Assembly (NCBI GenBank): GCA_965279255.1
Contig: OZ257146.1
Location: 2,170,001-2,234,000, forward strand
DNA length: 64,000 nt
Direction: 5' to 3'
DNA from: CAMFLJ01 sp965279255
GTDB lineage: Bacteria; Actinomycetota; Acidimicrobiia; Acidimicrobiales; Acidimicrobilacustridaceae
The notes under the pieces were generated by a model. It did no database searches. It had not been told where the DNA came from and saw only the letters and a program-made list of their open reading frames with translations. Below, one piece after another: positions 32,823 through 41,543 of this stretch (positions are counted from its first letter, which is position 1; every line of letters starts with the position of its first letter). Made by a program: the position numbers and the translations under genes.

Positions 32823-32867
32823 CTTACAAGGAGGGGGTCGGGGGTTCGAGTCCCTCAGCGCCCACCA
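32823..32867 (+). repeat. attR: 45-bp duplicate of the tRNA-Val 3' end
   Basis: Identical to 18629-18673, from the anticodon loop CTTACAAGG to the CCA end. It lacks the tRNA 5' half, so it is not a functional tRNA gene. It marks the right boundary of the mobile element. Confidence 0.92.
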
Positions 32868-32948
32868 GATCGACCACGCCTGCTCCGTCGGGGCCGAGGC
32901 TGCGGGTCGACGAAGCGGTTGGCAAAGGACCCGCCATGACTAGCGGGC

Positions 32949-33863
32949 TTACGTTTCCAAAGGTGCGGCGGCTTGGTCGGCGAACGTACCGCTCAGCTTC
33001 CAGATGGTCTCTCGGAAGTCGACGAAGTTGCCCCCGAGCTCTAGGCCAACGTCGGCGATTTTCGCCTTCAGGCTGGCATTGACGCCGAAGTCCTCGCTGT
33101 AGTTCACGTCCATCGAGAACTCTCGCAGTCCACTTTCCAGCCTGGCGCTGGCGATTTCCTGCCACAGCACCTCTGATCGAAACCACACCAGGTCCTCAGG
33201 GATATGTGGTGACATTGTCGGAGCGAGGCTCATCGTGAACTTTGCACTGGCGCTGTTGTTCCTTGAGGACTCCGCACTGGCTCCGATGCTGGCATCCACT
33301 CCTGGCACCGCGATGGGCGAGAACTCCACCGCGCCGGCCCTCCTGAAGCCCTCCAGGTACTCGATCGAAATCGTGGTGGCGCCGAGGGATCGCAGTAGGC
33401 GAAGTGCTTCGGCAACTTTGCGCTCGAACAAGACCCGGTGGAAGTTGGCGACCGGGTAGTAGTTGCCCGCAACGCCGGGATCGCCGACGTACACGACGTC
33501 GGAAAGTGGATGTCCTGTCGGAAAGCTCAGGTGTTGAGCTTGGCTTCGTCTGACGACGAGGAGATCAAGATTCTCCCTCCTGGCACGTCGCCGTTCCCGC
33601 CAGAGGCGGACGGCTTCGACTCCCGCTACACCAACTAGGCCGGCAGCGAGCCCTGCCACTGGGACCACAGCCGCGCCAGCGGCACCGGCGCCAATCGCCG
33701 CCCTTCTCGCCGCGCTTCCAGCACCGTCCGCGACTTCGGGACTCGCGTCACCGTCCTCAAGCACCGCCTGCTCAACGGCGTCGACCGTCCTGTCACTGAC
33801 AACGATGATCAGCTGCCGCTCCGCATAGGACAAGGTAAGGACGGCATCGTCGGTGAACTCCAC
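32949..33863 (-). CDS. Hypothetical protein with a Gly/Ala-rich hydrophobic segment
   Basis: A 304-residue protein: an N-terminal MEFTDDAVLTLSYAERQLII, a hydrophobic Gly/Ala stretch AAGAAVVPVAGLAAGLVGVA (about 60-85) likely to be membrane-associated, then RLWRERRRARRENLDLLVVR. The C-terminal half is soluble (TTISIEYLEGFRRAGAVEFS; EDLVWFRSEVLWQEIASARL). I do not recognise a family. It lies 81 bases outside attR, and its codon use looks less GC-biased than the next chromosomal genes, so it may be a separate acquisition. Confidence 0.65.
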   Translation of the reverse strand: MEFTDDAVLTLSYAERQLIIVVSDRTVDAVEQAVLEDGDASPEVADGAGSAARRAAIGAGAAGAAVVPVAGLAAGLVGVAGVEAVRLWRERRRARRENLDLLVVRRSQAQHLSFPTGHPLSDVVYVGDPGVAGNYYPVANFHRVLFERKVAEALRLLRSLGATTISIEYLEGFRRAGAVEFSPIAVPGVDASIGASAESSRNNSASAKFTMSLAPTMSPHIPEDLVWFRSEVLWQEIASARLESGLREFSMDVNYSEDFGVNASLKAKIADVGLELGGNFVDFRETIWKLSGTFADQAAAPLET

Positions 33864-33888
33864 ACGTCGACCGTAGTTCCGCCAACGG

Positions 33889-34806
33889 TCAGAGCTCGCC
33901 GGGATCGACCTGCCAGGTCCAGTGCTCGCCGTCGGCCGACACCGAGAGCTCCCACTCCACGTGGTCCCCTGCGGCGACGGCGATCGGTTCCGCCAGCGGG
34001 AGGAACCCGTGGAACCAGCTCGACTCGGCTCGCGGGGGCGCGTTGTCGATGGCGACGCCGGCGCTCAGCAGCGAGTCGAACCAGCACGCCAGACCGTGCA
34101 GGGTGCCGTCGCGGGCCACCTGCAGCGTGCCTGCCGAGGTGACGGCCTCGTCGGGAGCGGCCCGCAGGTCGACGTCCGCCGCGAGCTCGGGCTGACCGAG
34201 GAGGTTCGCCGGCGCGAAGTCGGCGAACCAGAGCATCCGCACCGCTCGGCGATGGGCGGCTCCGTAGTCGTAGGGAAGACCTGTCGTCGCCCAGTCCGAC
34301 ACCAGCGTGTGATCGTCGAACGACTCGACCCCGGCGACCCACAGCCGCAGCCGCTGGGGAACCACTGCCGCGCCTGGGCGGAGGAGACGCCGCTGCGCGT
34401 CGAGGGTCCAGGCCACGATCCCCTCGTCGAAACCGGCGTTGCCGATCGTCTCGGAGATGAGCACGTCGGCCGGCTCGGGGATGGTGACCTCCGTCGACCA
34501 GCCCTCGAGGAACTCGATCCGATCGTCGAAGCCGTTGGCCACCGCCAGCTCCCGGGCGAGCTCGATGACCGGTCCGCCCTCGATGGCAAAGACCCTCCGG
34601 GCGCCTGCGTCGCACGCCATGAACGACAGGACCCCGCTCCCGCAGCCGATGTCCACCACGACATCGCCGGGCCGCACGGTCGCGTCGACGGCCCGCCGGT
34701 AGGCGTCCATCCGAGCGGTGTCGTGCAGCATGCTCAGGTGGTAATCGAGCACGGTGGCCTGGGAGCTGTCACGCGGCCATGCGGGGCTTCCGGGCGGGTG
34801 CGACAT
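33889..34806 (-). CDS. SAM-dependent methyltransferase, PRMT-like
   Basis: A 305-residue class I methyltransferase. SATVLDYHLSMLHDTARMDA-type residues (HxxMLxDxxRxxxY) precede the SAM motif VVVDIGCGSGVLSFMACDAG, with FAIEGG and the double-E-like loop VLISETIGNAGFDEGIVAW. This layout is that of protein arginine methyltransferases and their bacterial relatives. The C-terminal beta-barrel is FHGFLPLAEPIAVAAGDHVE with WTWQVDPGEL at the end. ATG 34806 begins the conserved part; longer in-frame starts add a Pro/Arg-rich lead. The bacterial target is unknown. Confidence 0.82.
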   Translation of the reverse strand: MSHPPGSPAWPRDSSQATVLDYHLSMLHDTARMDAYRRAVDATVRPGDVVVDIGCGSGVLSFMACDAGARRVFAIEGGPVIELARELAVANGFDDRIEFLEGWSTEVTIPEPADVLISETIGNAGFDEGIVAWTLDAQRRLLRPGAAVVPQRLRLWVAGVESFDDHTLVSDWATTGLPYDYGAAHRRAVRMLWFADFAPANLLGQPELAADVDLRAAPDEAVTSAGTLQVARDGTLHGLACWFDSLLSAGVAIDNAPPRAESSWFHGFLPLAEPIAVAAGDHVEWELSVSADGEHWTWQVDPGEL

Positions 34807-34968
34807 GGCACCGACGCTACGGGACCGCCACACAGGGCCAGAGCGGCACTGCTCAGGTTCGTGAACCGGGCCGGCCGCAGCGCGGCGGCCCGATGAGGCA
34901 GAGTCAGGTGGTGGGGAACCCCGCCGCCACCGCTTCACACGTGTCCCTCAGCGGCCGATAGGACAGAC

Positions 34969-35772
34969 GTGGACTCCTTCGCCGGGCGCGCCCGCGACCC
35001 CGATCACCCCCGTGTGGACTCCTTGCGCGCCCGTCAGCCCGGCACCGCGCCGGAGCTCCAGCTCGGCCCGCCCGAGCGGTGGGTGCTGGCGAAGGTGCGG
35101 CGGCGCGGCGTAGCCGGCTTCGTGGTCCAGATGACCGCGTTGGCCGTCATCGCCTCGGTCGTGCTGACCACCGCGATGATGCTGATCTTCTACCCGGTCG
35201 AGGCCTCCTACCTGGAGCCGGCGATCTTCCTCGGCGCCCTCGTGCCGGCGCTGGTGGCGCCCCCGCTCCTGGTCTTCTGCGTGCGCCTGGCCGCCCGGCT
35301 CGACACCGCCTCGCACCTGCTCTGGCAGGCGGCCCGCACCGACCCGCTCACGAGCATCCCCAACCGGCGGGCGTTCTTCGAAGCCCTCGACCAGGCGGCC
35401 GACGCCCCGCCGCAGGCCTACGACCTCGCCCTGCTCGACATCGACTCGTTCAAGGCCATCAACGACCGTCACGGTCACGTGGCCGGCGATGTGGCGCTCC
35501 AGCAGGTCGCCGACTGGCTCACCGCGCTGGTCGGCCCGGACGGGCTGGTGGCCCGGGTGGGCGGCGACGAGTTCGCGGTGCTGGCACCGGCCGACCCAGG
35601 TCGACCGCGACCGACCCGACGCCACTTCTCCCACGACGGGCTGGGCTACTCGGTGTCACTCGGCTGGAAGGCGTGCGAGCCGGGCCGCTCTCCGGAGCAG
35701 TGCCTGCACGACGCGGACGTCGCCCTCTACAGGGCCAAGACCGGCTCCGGGTCGGAGAGCCCCGCAGTCTGA
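34969..35772 (+). CDS. Membrane diguanylate cyclase (GGDEF)
   Basis: A 267-residue protein with two transmembrane helices (VVQMTALAVIASVVLTTAMM; FLGALVPALVAPPLLVFCVR), then a GGDEF domain: TDPLTSIPNRRAFFEALDQA, LLDIDSFKAINDRHGHVAGD and the active-site loop GGDEF at 198-202. No RxxD inhibitory site is visible five residues before it. The domain is slightly short (about 160 residues) but has all the catalytic motifs, so c-di-GMP synthesis is plausible. GTG start 34969 is assumed. Confidence 0.88.
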   Translation: MDSFAGRARDPDHPRVDSLRARQPGTAPELQLGPPERWVLAKVRRRGVAGFVVQMTALAVIASVVLTTAMMLIFYPVEASYLEPAIFLGALVPALVAPPLLVFCVRLAARLDTASHLLWQAARTDPLTSIPNRRAFFEALDQAADAPPQAYDLALLDIDSFKAINDRHGHVAGDVALQQVADWLTALVGPDGLVARVGGDEFAVLAPADPGRPRPTRRHFSHDGLGYSVSLGWKACEPGRSPEQCLHDADVALYRAKTGSGSESPAV

Positions 35773-35838
35773 GCCCCGGCCGTGGCCGCCCCGGGCGGCG
35801 GGGCCGTCGATTGACGCGCCCCCGGACCCTCCGTAGCC

Positions 35839-35863
35839 TCGTGATTCACGAAAGATCCTTCGT
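35839..35863. promoter_or_regulatory. Palindromes upstream of the Baeyer-Villiger monooxygenase
   Basis: TCGTGA-T-TCACGA (35839-35851) is a perfect 13-bp palindrome. It overlaps a second inverted repeat ACGAA (35848-35852) / TTCGT (35859-35863). Both lie 22-47 bases before the monooxygenase ATG and look like a TetR-type operator. No regulator gene is adjacent. Confidence 0.5.
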
Positions 35864-35885
35864 AATTGCGAAAGCCTGAGGACCA

Positions 35886-37763
35886 ATGCCCGAGGTCGAC
35901 CACGCCTACATCCGCCGAGCCGTCGAGTGCTCCGACCTCGCCGCGCTGCGCATCGCCGTCTACCAGGCGAGCGGCGACCCCGAGGTGGGCGAGCTGGGCC
36001 CGGTCGCCCAGCTCGCCGAGGCCGACCGGCAGCGGCTGATCGAGCGCTGCACTGAGCTGATCGAGCGCGACCTCGACTCGTGGACACTGCGGGTGCCGGA
36101 CGACGACGAGATCCGCTCGATGCTCGAGATGGTGATCGGCGAGCCCACCCCCGAGAGCGAGTTCGAGCTGCGCAAGGGCGTGCTCTCGTTCGACGACTTC
36201 CCGTTCTTCGCCGAGTGGCCCGATGGCATCGACGCCGCCCCCGACGGGTTCCACGTGGCCATCATCGGCGGCGGGTTCAACGGCATCGCCACCGCTGTGC
36301 AGCTCCAGCAGCTGGGCATCCCGTACACGGTGTACGAGCGGCGCGACGAGCTCGGCGGGACCTGGAGCATCAACCGCTACCCCGACATCAGGGTCGACAC
36401 CCTGAGCTCGTCCTACGAGTACAGCTTCGAGAAGGACTACGCCTGGACGGAGTACTTCGCCCGTGGCCCCGAGGTGCGCTCGTACCTCGAGCACATCGCC
36501 GACAAGTTCGGGGTCCGCCCCAACGTGCGCACCGGCCACGACCTCGTCGAGGCCCGCTTCGACGACGACACGTGCCTCTGGACGGTCACGTTCCGCGCGG
36601 CCGACGGCTCCACGGTGGCGCAGACCGCCAACGTCGTCGTGAGCGCGGCGGGCCTGTTCGCCAACCCGCTGCTCCCCGACTTCCCGGGCATCGACGCCTT
36701 CGGTGGCACGGTGATCCACCCGACCCGCTGGCCCGACGGCATCGACCTGAGCGACAAGCGGGTCGCCGTGATCGGCAACGGGTCGACCGGTGTCCAGCTC
36801 CTCGGCCGGGTGGCCGAGATGTCGGAGCACGTCGACGTGTTCCAGCGCACGCCGCAGTGGATCAGCCCCCGCGCCAAGTACGGCGAGCCGATGGAGCCGG
36901 AGATGCGCTGGCTGATCGACACGATGCCCGCCTACTGGAACTGGTGCCGGATCACCTCGATCATGCACCTGTTCAACTTCCACAAGGACTACCTGATCCG
37001 CGACCCCGAGTTCGAGGCGACCGGGGGCCGGGTCACCCGCACCAGCGAGAACGTGCGGGCGCTGCTCACCCAGTACATCCACGACGAGACCGGCGGCCGC
37101 CAGGACCTCATCGACAAGCTCGTCCCGGACTATGCCCCGATGGTGCGCCGCCCCATCGTCGACAACGGTTGGTACCGGGCCCTGACCCGCGACAACGTCG
37201 ACCTCGTCACCGACGACATCGTCGGGTTCACCGAGACCGGCATCCGCACCGCCGACGGCGCCCACCACGACGTCGACGTGGTGGTCTCGGCGACCGGCTT
37301 CGACATCGTCAAGTACCTCTGGCCCGCCGAGTACTTCGGCCGGGGCGGCGCCAACCTCCACGAGCGCTGGGACGAGGACTCGCCGATGGCCTACGTCGGC
37401 ATGCTCGTGCCCGACTTCCCCAACCTGTTCGTGCTCTACGGGCCCAACTCCCAGCCCGTCTCCGGCGGCGTCGCCCTGCCGGCGTGGTACCAGATGTGGG
37501 CCGGCTTCGTCGCCCGCTGCATCACCACGATGATCGAGCAGGGCCACCGCACGGTCGAGGTGAAGGCCGACGCGTTCGCCGACTACAACGAGCGCCTCGT
37601 CGAGGAGTCCCAGAACCTCATCATGGTCACCGACGAGGTCATCGCCCGGCGCAACTACTACGTGAACGAACGAGGGCGCATGCAGGTCAACGCCCCGTGG
37701 GAGACGAGCGACTACTACCGCATGGTCTCCTACCCCGACCACGACGACCTGCGGTTCGAGTAG
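35886..37763 (+). CDS. Flavin-dependent Baeyer-Villiger monooxygenase
   Basis: A 625-residue class B flavoprotein monooxygenase that inserts oxygen next to a ketone with NADPH and O2. The FAD Rossmann motif is HVAIIGGGFNGIATAVQL (GxGxxG at 128-133). The BVMO fingerprint FGGTVIHPTRW (Phe272, Gly274, His278, Trp282) and the NADPH motif VAVIGNGSTGVQLLGR (297-302) follow. An N-terminal extension of about 120 residues is present, as in steroid/cyclododecanone-type enzymes. ATG 35886 follows a palindrome-rich promoter. It stands alone and its likely substrate is a cyclic or steroid ketone; the exact one is unknown. Confidence 0.93.
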   Translation: MPEVDHAYIRRAVECSDLAALRIAVYQASGDPEVGELGPVAQLAEADRQRLIERCTELIERDLDSWTLRVPDDDEIRSMLEMVIGEPTPESEFELRKGVLSFDDFPFFAEWPDGIDAAPDGFHVAIIGGGFNGIATAVQLQQLGIPYTVYERRDELGGTWSINRYPDIRVDTLSSSYEYSFEKDYAWTEYFARGPEVRSYLEHIADKFGVRPNVRTGHDLVEARFDDDTCLWTVTFRAADGSTVAQTANVVVSAAGLFANPLLPDFPGIDAFGGTVIHPTRWPDGIDLSDKRVAVIGNGSTGVQLLGRVAEMSEHVDVFQRTPQWISPRAKYGEPMEPEMRWLIDTMPAYWNWCRITSIMHLFNFHKDYLIRDPEFEATGGRVTRTSENVRALLTQYIHDETGGRQDLIDKLVPDYAPMVRRPIVDNGWYRALTRDNVDLVTDDIVGFTETGIRTADGAHHDVDVVVSATGFDIVKYLWPAEYFGRGGANLHERWDEDSPMAYVGMLVPDFPNLFVLYGPNSQPVSGGVALPAWYQMWAGFVARCITTMIEQGHRTVEVKADAFADYNERLVEESQNLIMVTDEVIARRNYYVNERGRMQVNAPWETSDYYRMVSYPDHDDLRFE

Positions 37764-37786
37764 CCCACCCCCGGAGGGCGTCGAGC

Positions 37787-37828
37787 TCGGGTCTCGTGAA
37801 TCGGGCCTCGTGAATCGGGCCTCCCGAA
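37787..37828. repeat. Three tandem 14-bp repeats downstream of the monooxygenase
   Basis: The units are TCGGGTCTCGTGAA, TCGGGCCTCGTGAA and TCGGGCCTCCCGAA. The last one can fold on itself (TCGGG/CCCGA), so it may act as a terminator for the monooxygenase or a binding site; TCGTGA is also the half-site of the palindrome at 35839. Confidence 0.5.
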
Positions 37829-37849
37829 CCATTTGCCGGCTCAAGAAGT

Positions 37850-37916
37850 GGGGCCGCGATCCCGATGCCTGAAGGGCGAGGGCCCCGCCTTGGGACGGCT
37901 CGCGTCCCGAAGGGAG
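37850..37916 (+). promoter_or_regulatory. Hairpin-rich leader before the secreted repeat protein
   Basis: GGGGCC (37850-37855) can pair with GGCCCC (37881-37886) around an internal GCC-TGAA-GGGC stem, and GGGACG (37892-37897) pairs with CGTCCC (37903-37908). The second hairpin ends two bases before the AGGGAG ribosome site. A structured leader or attenuator is possible. No known riboswitch class was recognised. Confidence 0.4.
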
Positions 37917-37922
37917 CCCCCG

Positions 37923-40106
37923 TTGTCACGTCGACTCGTCATCGCTCTGGTGCTGTTGCTCGCCGTGGTCGGGCTCCCGACCATCGAGGCCCCCAGGGCC
38001 GAGGCCGCCACCCCGGCGGGCCTCCAGGTGACCCTCGCGGCGCGGTCGTGCCCGACCTACACCGCCGTCACCGCCAACCGGGCCCGCAACAACATCCAGG
38101 AGAGCCTGCGCGACCTCGGGGCCGACACGCTGTACTCCGGCGGCGAGCCGATCTCGGTGGCCAAGGAGAACGCCGGCCAGCCGACGTGCACGCCGATCCC
38201 GAACTGGGAGTTCACCCTCGGCGGTGGCTACAAGACGGGCAACCCCGAGAACCTCTCCGTCGTCACCGGCGTGAACGGCTCGGCGACGACCGTGGCCTCC
38301 ACCCCCGAGCTCGACAAGTACGGCAACGAGACCGGCCGCGACATCGCCGGCGCGACGACGATCACCCTGACCTCGCAGCAGGCGAGCCTCGCCGCCCAGG
38401 CGAACCGCCTGTGGGTCCAGGGCGGCACCCCGACCGACCCGTTGAACGACGCCACCTTCCCGGGCGTCTACGGCTTCGCCGCCCTCCGCTGCGCCATCGA
38501 CAACCTCAACGGCGACAACGTCGAGTGGGTCAGCTACCCCCAGGGCACGACCCACGTCTTCTGCTACGCCTACTACGTTCTCCCTCCCCCGGGCGCGGCG
38601 ACGATCGTTGTCCAGAAGGAGACGGTCGACGCCCTGGGCAACCCCCTCGACATCCCCCAGAAGACGTCGTTCCCGTTCCAGGGCAACGTCTCGTACAACG
38701 ACCAGCCCGTGCAGGGCGCCTTCGACGTGCCCGTCGCGGCCGGCACCTCCAGCGGCTCCACCAGCTTCATCCGGGGTGAGACCGGAACCACGGCGTCACC
38801 GAACAGCCCGCCGTGGCAGTTCACCGAGCGACCGGCCGGCGGCTGGACCCTGGTCGGCGCCGACTGCGTCTCCGAGCTCGACGCGAGCGCGTTCGTCATC
38901 GACCCCACGACCTTCGAGACCACGATCACCAAGCTCGTCGAGGGCGACACCGTCACCTGCACATACCGGAACCGTCCGTGGCAGGCCGGCGACCTCGCGC
39001 TCTCCAAGGTGACCCGCAACGGCGAGGGCGGCCCGTTCGACTTCACCGTCACCCCGCCCAGCGGCAGCCCGGTCGGGTTCACCGCCTCGACCGTCGAGCC
39101 CGACGTGCCGGAGCTGGTCACCGCGGTGCCCGCCGGCAGCCCTCTCGGCACCTACACGGTGACCGAGCAGCTGCCCCCGGCCTCCGGGGCCGGCACCTGG
39201 GCGATGACCGACGTCGACTGCCTGGGCGCGTCCCCGACGATCGACCTGGCGAACCACAGCTTCTCGGTCGACGTCACCACCGACAACCAGGCCGTGGGCT
39301 GCCAGGTCGAGAACACCTTCACGCCGACCGCGTCGATCACCATCCGCAAGGTCACCGAGGGCGGCACGACCACCGCCGACTTCAACATCACCGAGCTGAC
39401 CCCCGACGAGGACGACGTGCTGCCCACCCTCAACCAGTCGGCCACCACGGTCACCCCGGGGGTGGCGGTCACCGCCACCGGCGACCCGTCGACGGGCCTG
39501 CGCCTCGGCAGCTACCAGATCTACGAGACCGACCTGGCGCCGAGCGGCGGCGGGACCTGGCAGCTCACCGGGCTCGACTGCGGCCCGATCATCGACGGCT
39601 CCGGGGTCGAGGTCACCCTCACCGCACAGTTCCCCCACGTCACCTGCACCTTCACCAACTCCTTCGTGCCCGACGGCTCGCTGACCCTCACCAAGGTCGT
39701 CGACGGCGACACCGGCGCCCGGACCGGGCCCGTGGTGTTCGCCGGCCGCTGTGCCGACGGCCAGACGTTCAGCCTCACCGCACCCGCAGGTGAGGCCGGC
39801 CCGTGGTCGACGAGCGTCACCGGGTTCAGCGAGCCCACGACCTGCATCGTGGTCGAGCGGGAATCGGGCGTCATCGAAGGAGGCTCGGTCGCGACCGTGT
39901 GGGACGCCACCGACGACGACTCGGGTTGCCCGCCCGCCCTGCCGTGCGACCCGGTCGACCCGTACGCGGGCCGCGGCCTCGTCGCCGGTGTGCGGGTGCA
40001 GCCCGGCCAGGCGGTGACCCTCGCGTTCACCGACACCTACTACCCGTCGAACCCCGACGTGGCCAACGCCGGTGAGGTCGCGCTGACACCGGCCTTCACC
40101 GGCTGA
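37923..40106 (+). CDS. Secreted surface protein with DUF5979-like repeats
   Basis: A 727-residue exported protein with a TTG start at 37923 and ribosome site AGGGAG seven bases before. The signal peptide is SRRLVIALVLLLAVVGLPTI, with a likely AEA cleavage site. An N-terminal unknown domain (to about 225) is followed by four Ig-like repeats of about 115 residues, each beginning TIVVQKE, LALSKVTR, ITIRKVTE or LTLTKVVD and ending with CTYRN/CQVENTF/CTFTNSF-type strands; this is the DUF5979 pattern of actinobacterial surface proteins. No LPxTG or C-terminal membrane helix is seen (it ends VALTPAFTG), so the anchor is unclear. Confidence 0.82.
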   Translation: MSRRLVIALVLLLAVVGLPTIEAPRAEAATPAGLQVTLAARSCPTYTAVTANRARNNIQESLRDLGADTLYSGGEPISVAKENAGQPTCTPIPNWEFTLGGGYKTGNPENLSVVTGVNGSATTVASTPELDKYGNETGRDIAGATTITLTSQQASLAAQANRLWVQGGTPTDPLNDATFPGVYGFAALRCAIDNLNGDNVEWVSYPQGTTHVFCYAYYVLPPPGAATIVVQKETVDALGNPLDIPQKTSFPFQGNVSYNDQPVQGAFDVPVAAGTSSGSTSFIRGETGTTASPNSPPWQFTERPAGGWTLVGADCVSELDASAFVIDPTTFETTITKLVEGDTVTCTYRNRPWQAGDLALSKVTRNGEGGPFDFTVTPPSGSPVGFTASTVEPDVPELVTAVPAGSPLGTYTVTEQLPPASGAGTWAMTDVDCLGASPTIDLANHSFSVDVTTDNQAVGCQVENTFTPTASITIRKVTEGGTTTADFNITELTPDEDDVLPTLNQSATTVTPGVAVTATGDPSTGLRLGSYQIYETDLAPSGGGTWQLTGLDCGPIIDGSGVEVTLTAQFPHVTCTFTNSFVPDGSLTLTKVVDGDTGARTGPVVFAGRCADGQTFSLTAPAGEAGPWSTSVTGFSEPTTCIVVERESGVIEGGSVATVWDATDDDSGCPPALPCDPVDPYAGRGLVAGVRVQPGQAVTLAFTDTYYPSNPDVANAGEVALTPAFTG

Positions 40107-40180
40107 CGCCGTCGACCCTGCCCATGCCCATCCCGTAGGGTCCGCTCCGAAGGCACGGGAGACGGCTGACGGGAGCAGGG

Positions 40181-41437
40181 ATGGGCGGTTGGGCGGTCGT
40201 CGCACTGGTCTTCGTCGTCTACGCCGTGGTCGCCCGGCGGCTCGACCGGCTGTCGATCACGGCGCCGATCGTGCTCGTCGCCGCCGGCACCGTGCTCGGC
40301 ATGGGCTACCTCGACGTGCTGCCCGCCAACGTCACGACCGAGACCATCCGCCTGCTCACCGAGCTCACGCTGGCCCTGATCCTGTTCGCCGACGCCTCGA
40401 CCGTGCCGCTGCGCAAGGCCGAGGACGACGCCTGGCTCCCAGTACGGCTGCTCGCCATCGGCCTCCCGTTGACCATGGCCCTCGGCGCGGTCGTGGCCCG
40501 GCTGGTCTTCCCGTCCGTGTCGTGGTCGGAGGCGGCCCTGGTCGCCGCCATCCTCGCCCCCACCGACGCGGCCCTGGGCATCGCCGTGGTCACCAACCCG
40601 GCCGTTCCCGACCGCATCCGCCGCACCCTCAACATGGAGAGCGGCCTCAACGACGGCATCGCCACACCCTTCGTCACCGTGTTCCTCGTCATCGTCGTGG
40701 CCGGCACCGCCGAGGAGCACTGGGCCACAGAGGCCCTGGCCGAGCTGGCCCGCGGCGCCGGCGTCGGCATCGCCGTCGGCCTCCTCGGCGGGCAGGTGGT
40801 GCGCCGGGCGCGGGAGGCGGGCTGGACCACGAAGGTCTCCGACCAGCTGGTCGTGCTCAGCCTGGCGTTCCTCGCCTACGCCGCCGCCGTGACCTGGTCG
40901 GGCAACGGGTTCGTCGCCGCCTTCGTGGCCGGCCTGGTGTTCGGCACGGCGAGCCGGGGCGAGCTGAGCGAGGCCACCGAACTGACCGACACCGTCGGGC
41001 TGTTCTCGTCGTTCGTGGTGTGGGTGATCTTCGGCGCCGCCTTCGTGGGCCCCGTGCTGCGGTCGGGTGTCCACCTGCGCCCCGTGCTCTACGCCGTGCT
41101 CAGCCTCACCGTCGTGCGCATGCTGCCCGTCGCCGTGGCCCTCGTCGGCACCCGCCTGCGGCCGGTCACGGTGGCGTTCATGGGGTGGTTCGGGCCCCGG
41201 GGCCTGGCCTCGGTGGTGTTCACCCTGCTGGCCTTCGACGCCTTCGAGGGTGAGCTCGTCGCCAACCAGCTCGTGGAGGTGGCGACGTGGACGATCCTGC
41301 TATCGGTCGTGGCCCACGGCCTGACGTCGGGCCCGCTGGCCGCCGCCTACGGCCGCCGGTTCGCCGGCGCGCCGGACGACACACCCGAGCTGGCCTCGGT
41401 CACCCCGTCGCGCATCCGCCGCCGCAGCCTGCTCTGA
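40181..41437 (+). CDS. Cation/proton antiporter, CPA1 (NhaP-like)
   Basis: A 418-residue membrane protein with about 12 helices. The ion-binding ILAPTDAALGIAVV and NMESGLNDGIATP (the ND/DD centre of CPA1 antiporters) are present, as are GFVAAFVAGLVFGTASRG and VAFMGWFGPRGLASVVFTLL. It exchanges Na+ or K+ for protons across the cytoplasmic membrane and helps pH or salt balance. Start ATG 40181 follows GGGAGCAGGG. It is not obviously linked to its neighbours. Confidence 0.92.
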   Translation: MGGWAVVALVFVVYAVVARRLDRLSITAPIVLVAAGTVLGMGYLDVLPANVTTETIRLLTELTLALILFADASTVPLRKAEDDAWLPVRLLAIGLPLTMALGAVVARLVFPSVSWSEAALVAAILAPTDAALGIAVVTNPAVPDRIRRTLNMESGLNDGIATPFVTVFLVIVVAGTAEEHWATEALAELARGAGVGIAVGLLGGQVVRRAREAGWTTKVSDQLVVLSLAFLAYAAAVTWSGNGFVAAFVAGLVFGTASRGELSEATELTDTVGLFSSFVVWVIFGAAFVGPVLRSGVHLRPVLYAVLSLTVVRMLPVAVALVGTRLRPVTVAFMGWFGPRGLASVVFTLLAFDAFEGELVANQLVEVATWTILLSVVAHGLTSGPLAAAYGRRFAGAPDDTPELASVTPSRIRRRSLL

Positions 41438-41543
41438 CGCTCAGACCTGCTCCGACGCCGGAGGCCCTTGCCCGGGCCAACAACTGTCAGTACGGTTGCC
41501 ACTACCTCGCCGGCCCGGGCCGGCGACCGGTCTGGGGGTGCCC

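Larger units (their letters stand above)
18674..32867. mobile_element. Integrative mobilizable element in tRNA-Val(TAC), 14.2 kb
   Basis: The element is bounded by the intact tRNA-Val (attL 18629-18673) and a 45-bp 3'-tRNA duplicate (attR 32823-32867). The integrase gene is the first gene inside attL. It carries the modules expected of a mobilizable element: integrase (18780), excisionase-like HTH (23164-22961), MobF relaxase-helicase (24269) and a toxin-antitoxin pair for stability, then cargo. No VirB/VirD4-type or FtsK/TraB transfer gene and no obvious replication initiator were seen. It therefore probably moves using another element's conjugation machinery. Short GACACCG repeats next to both ends look like integrase arm sites. 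Base composition is by eye more mixed than in the chromosome, especially 19950-22250 and 27700-29000. Confidence 0.88.

Noticed and set aside
32816..33082. Open frame starting in the attR fragment (MPAYKEGVGGSSPSAPTR)
   Set aside because: Its N-terminus is the translation of tRNA sequence; such frames are common false genes at tRNA scars.
37850..37916. A c-di-GMP or other known riboswitch before the surface protein
   Set aside because: The hairpins are real but none of the conserved GEMM-type sequence blocks, such as GGNCACGCA or AAAGCC, is present.
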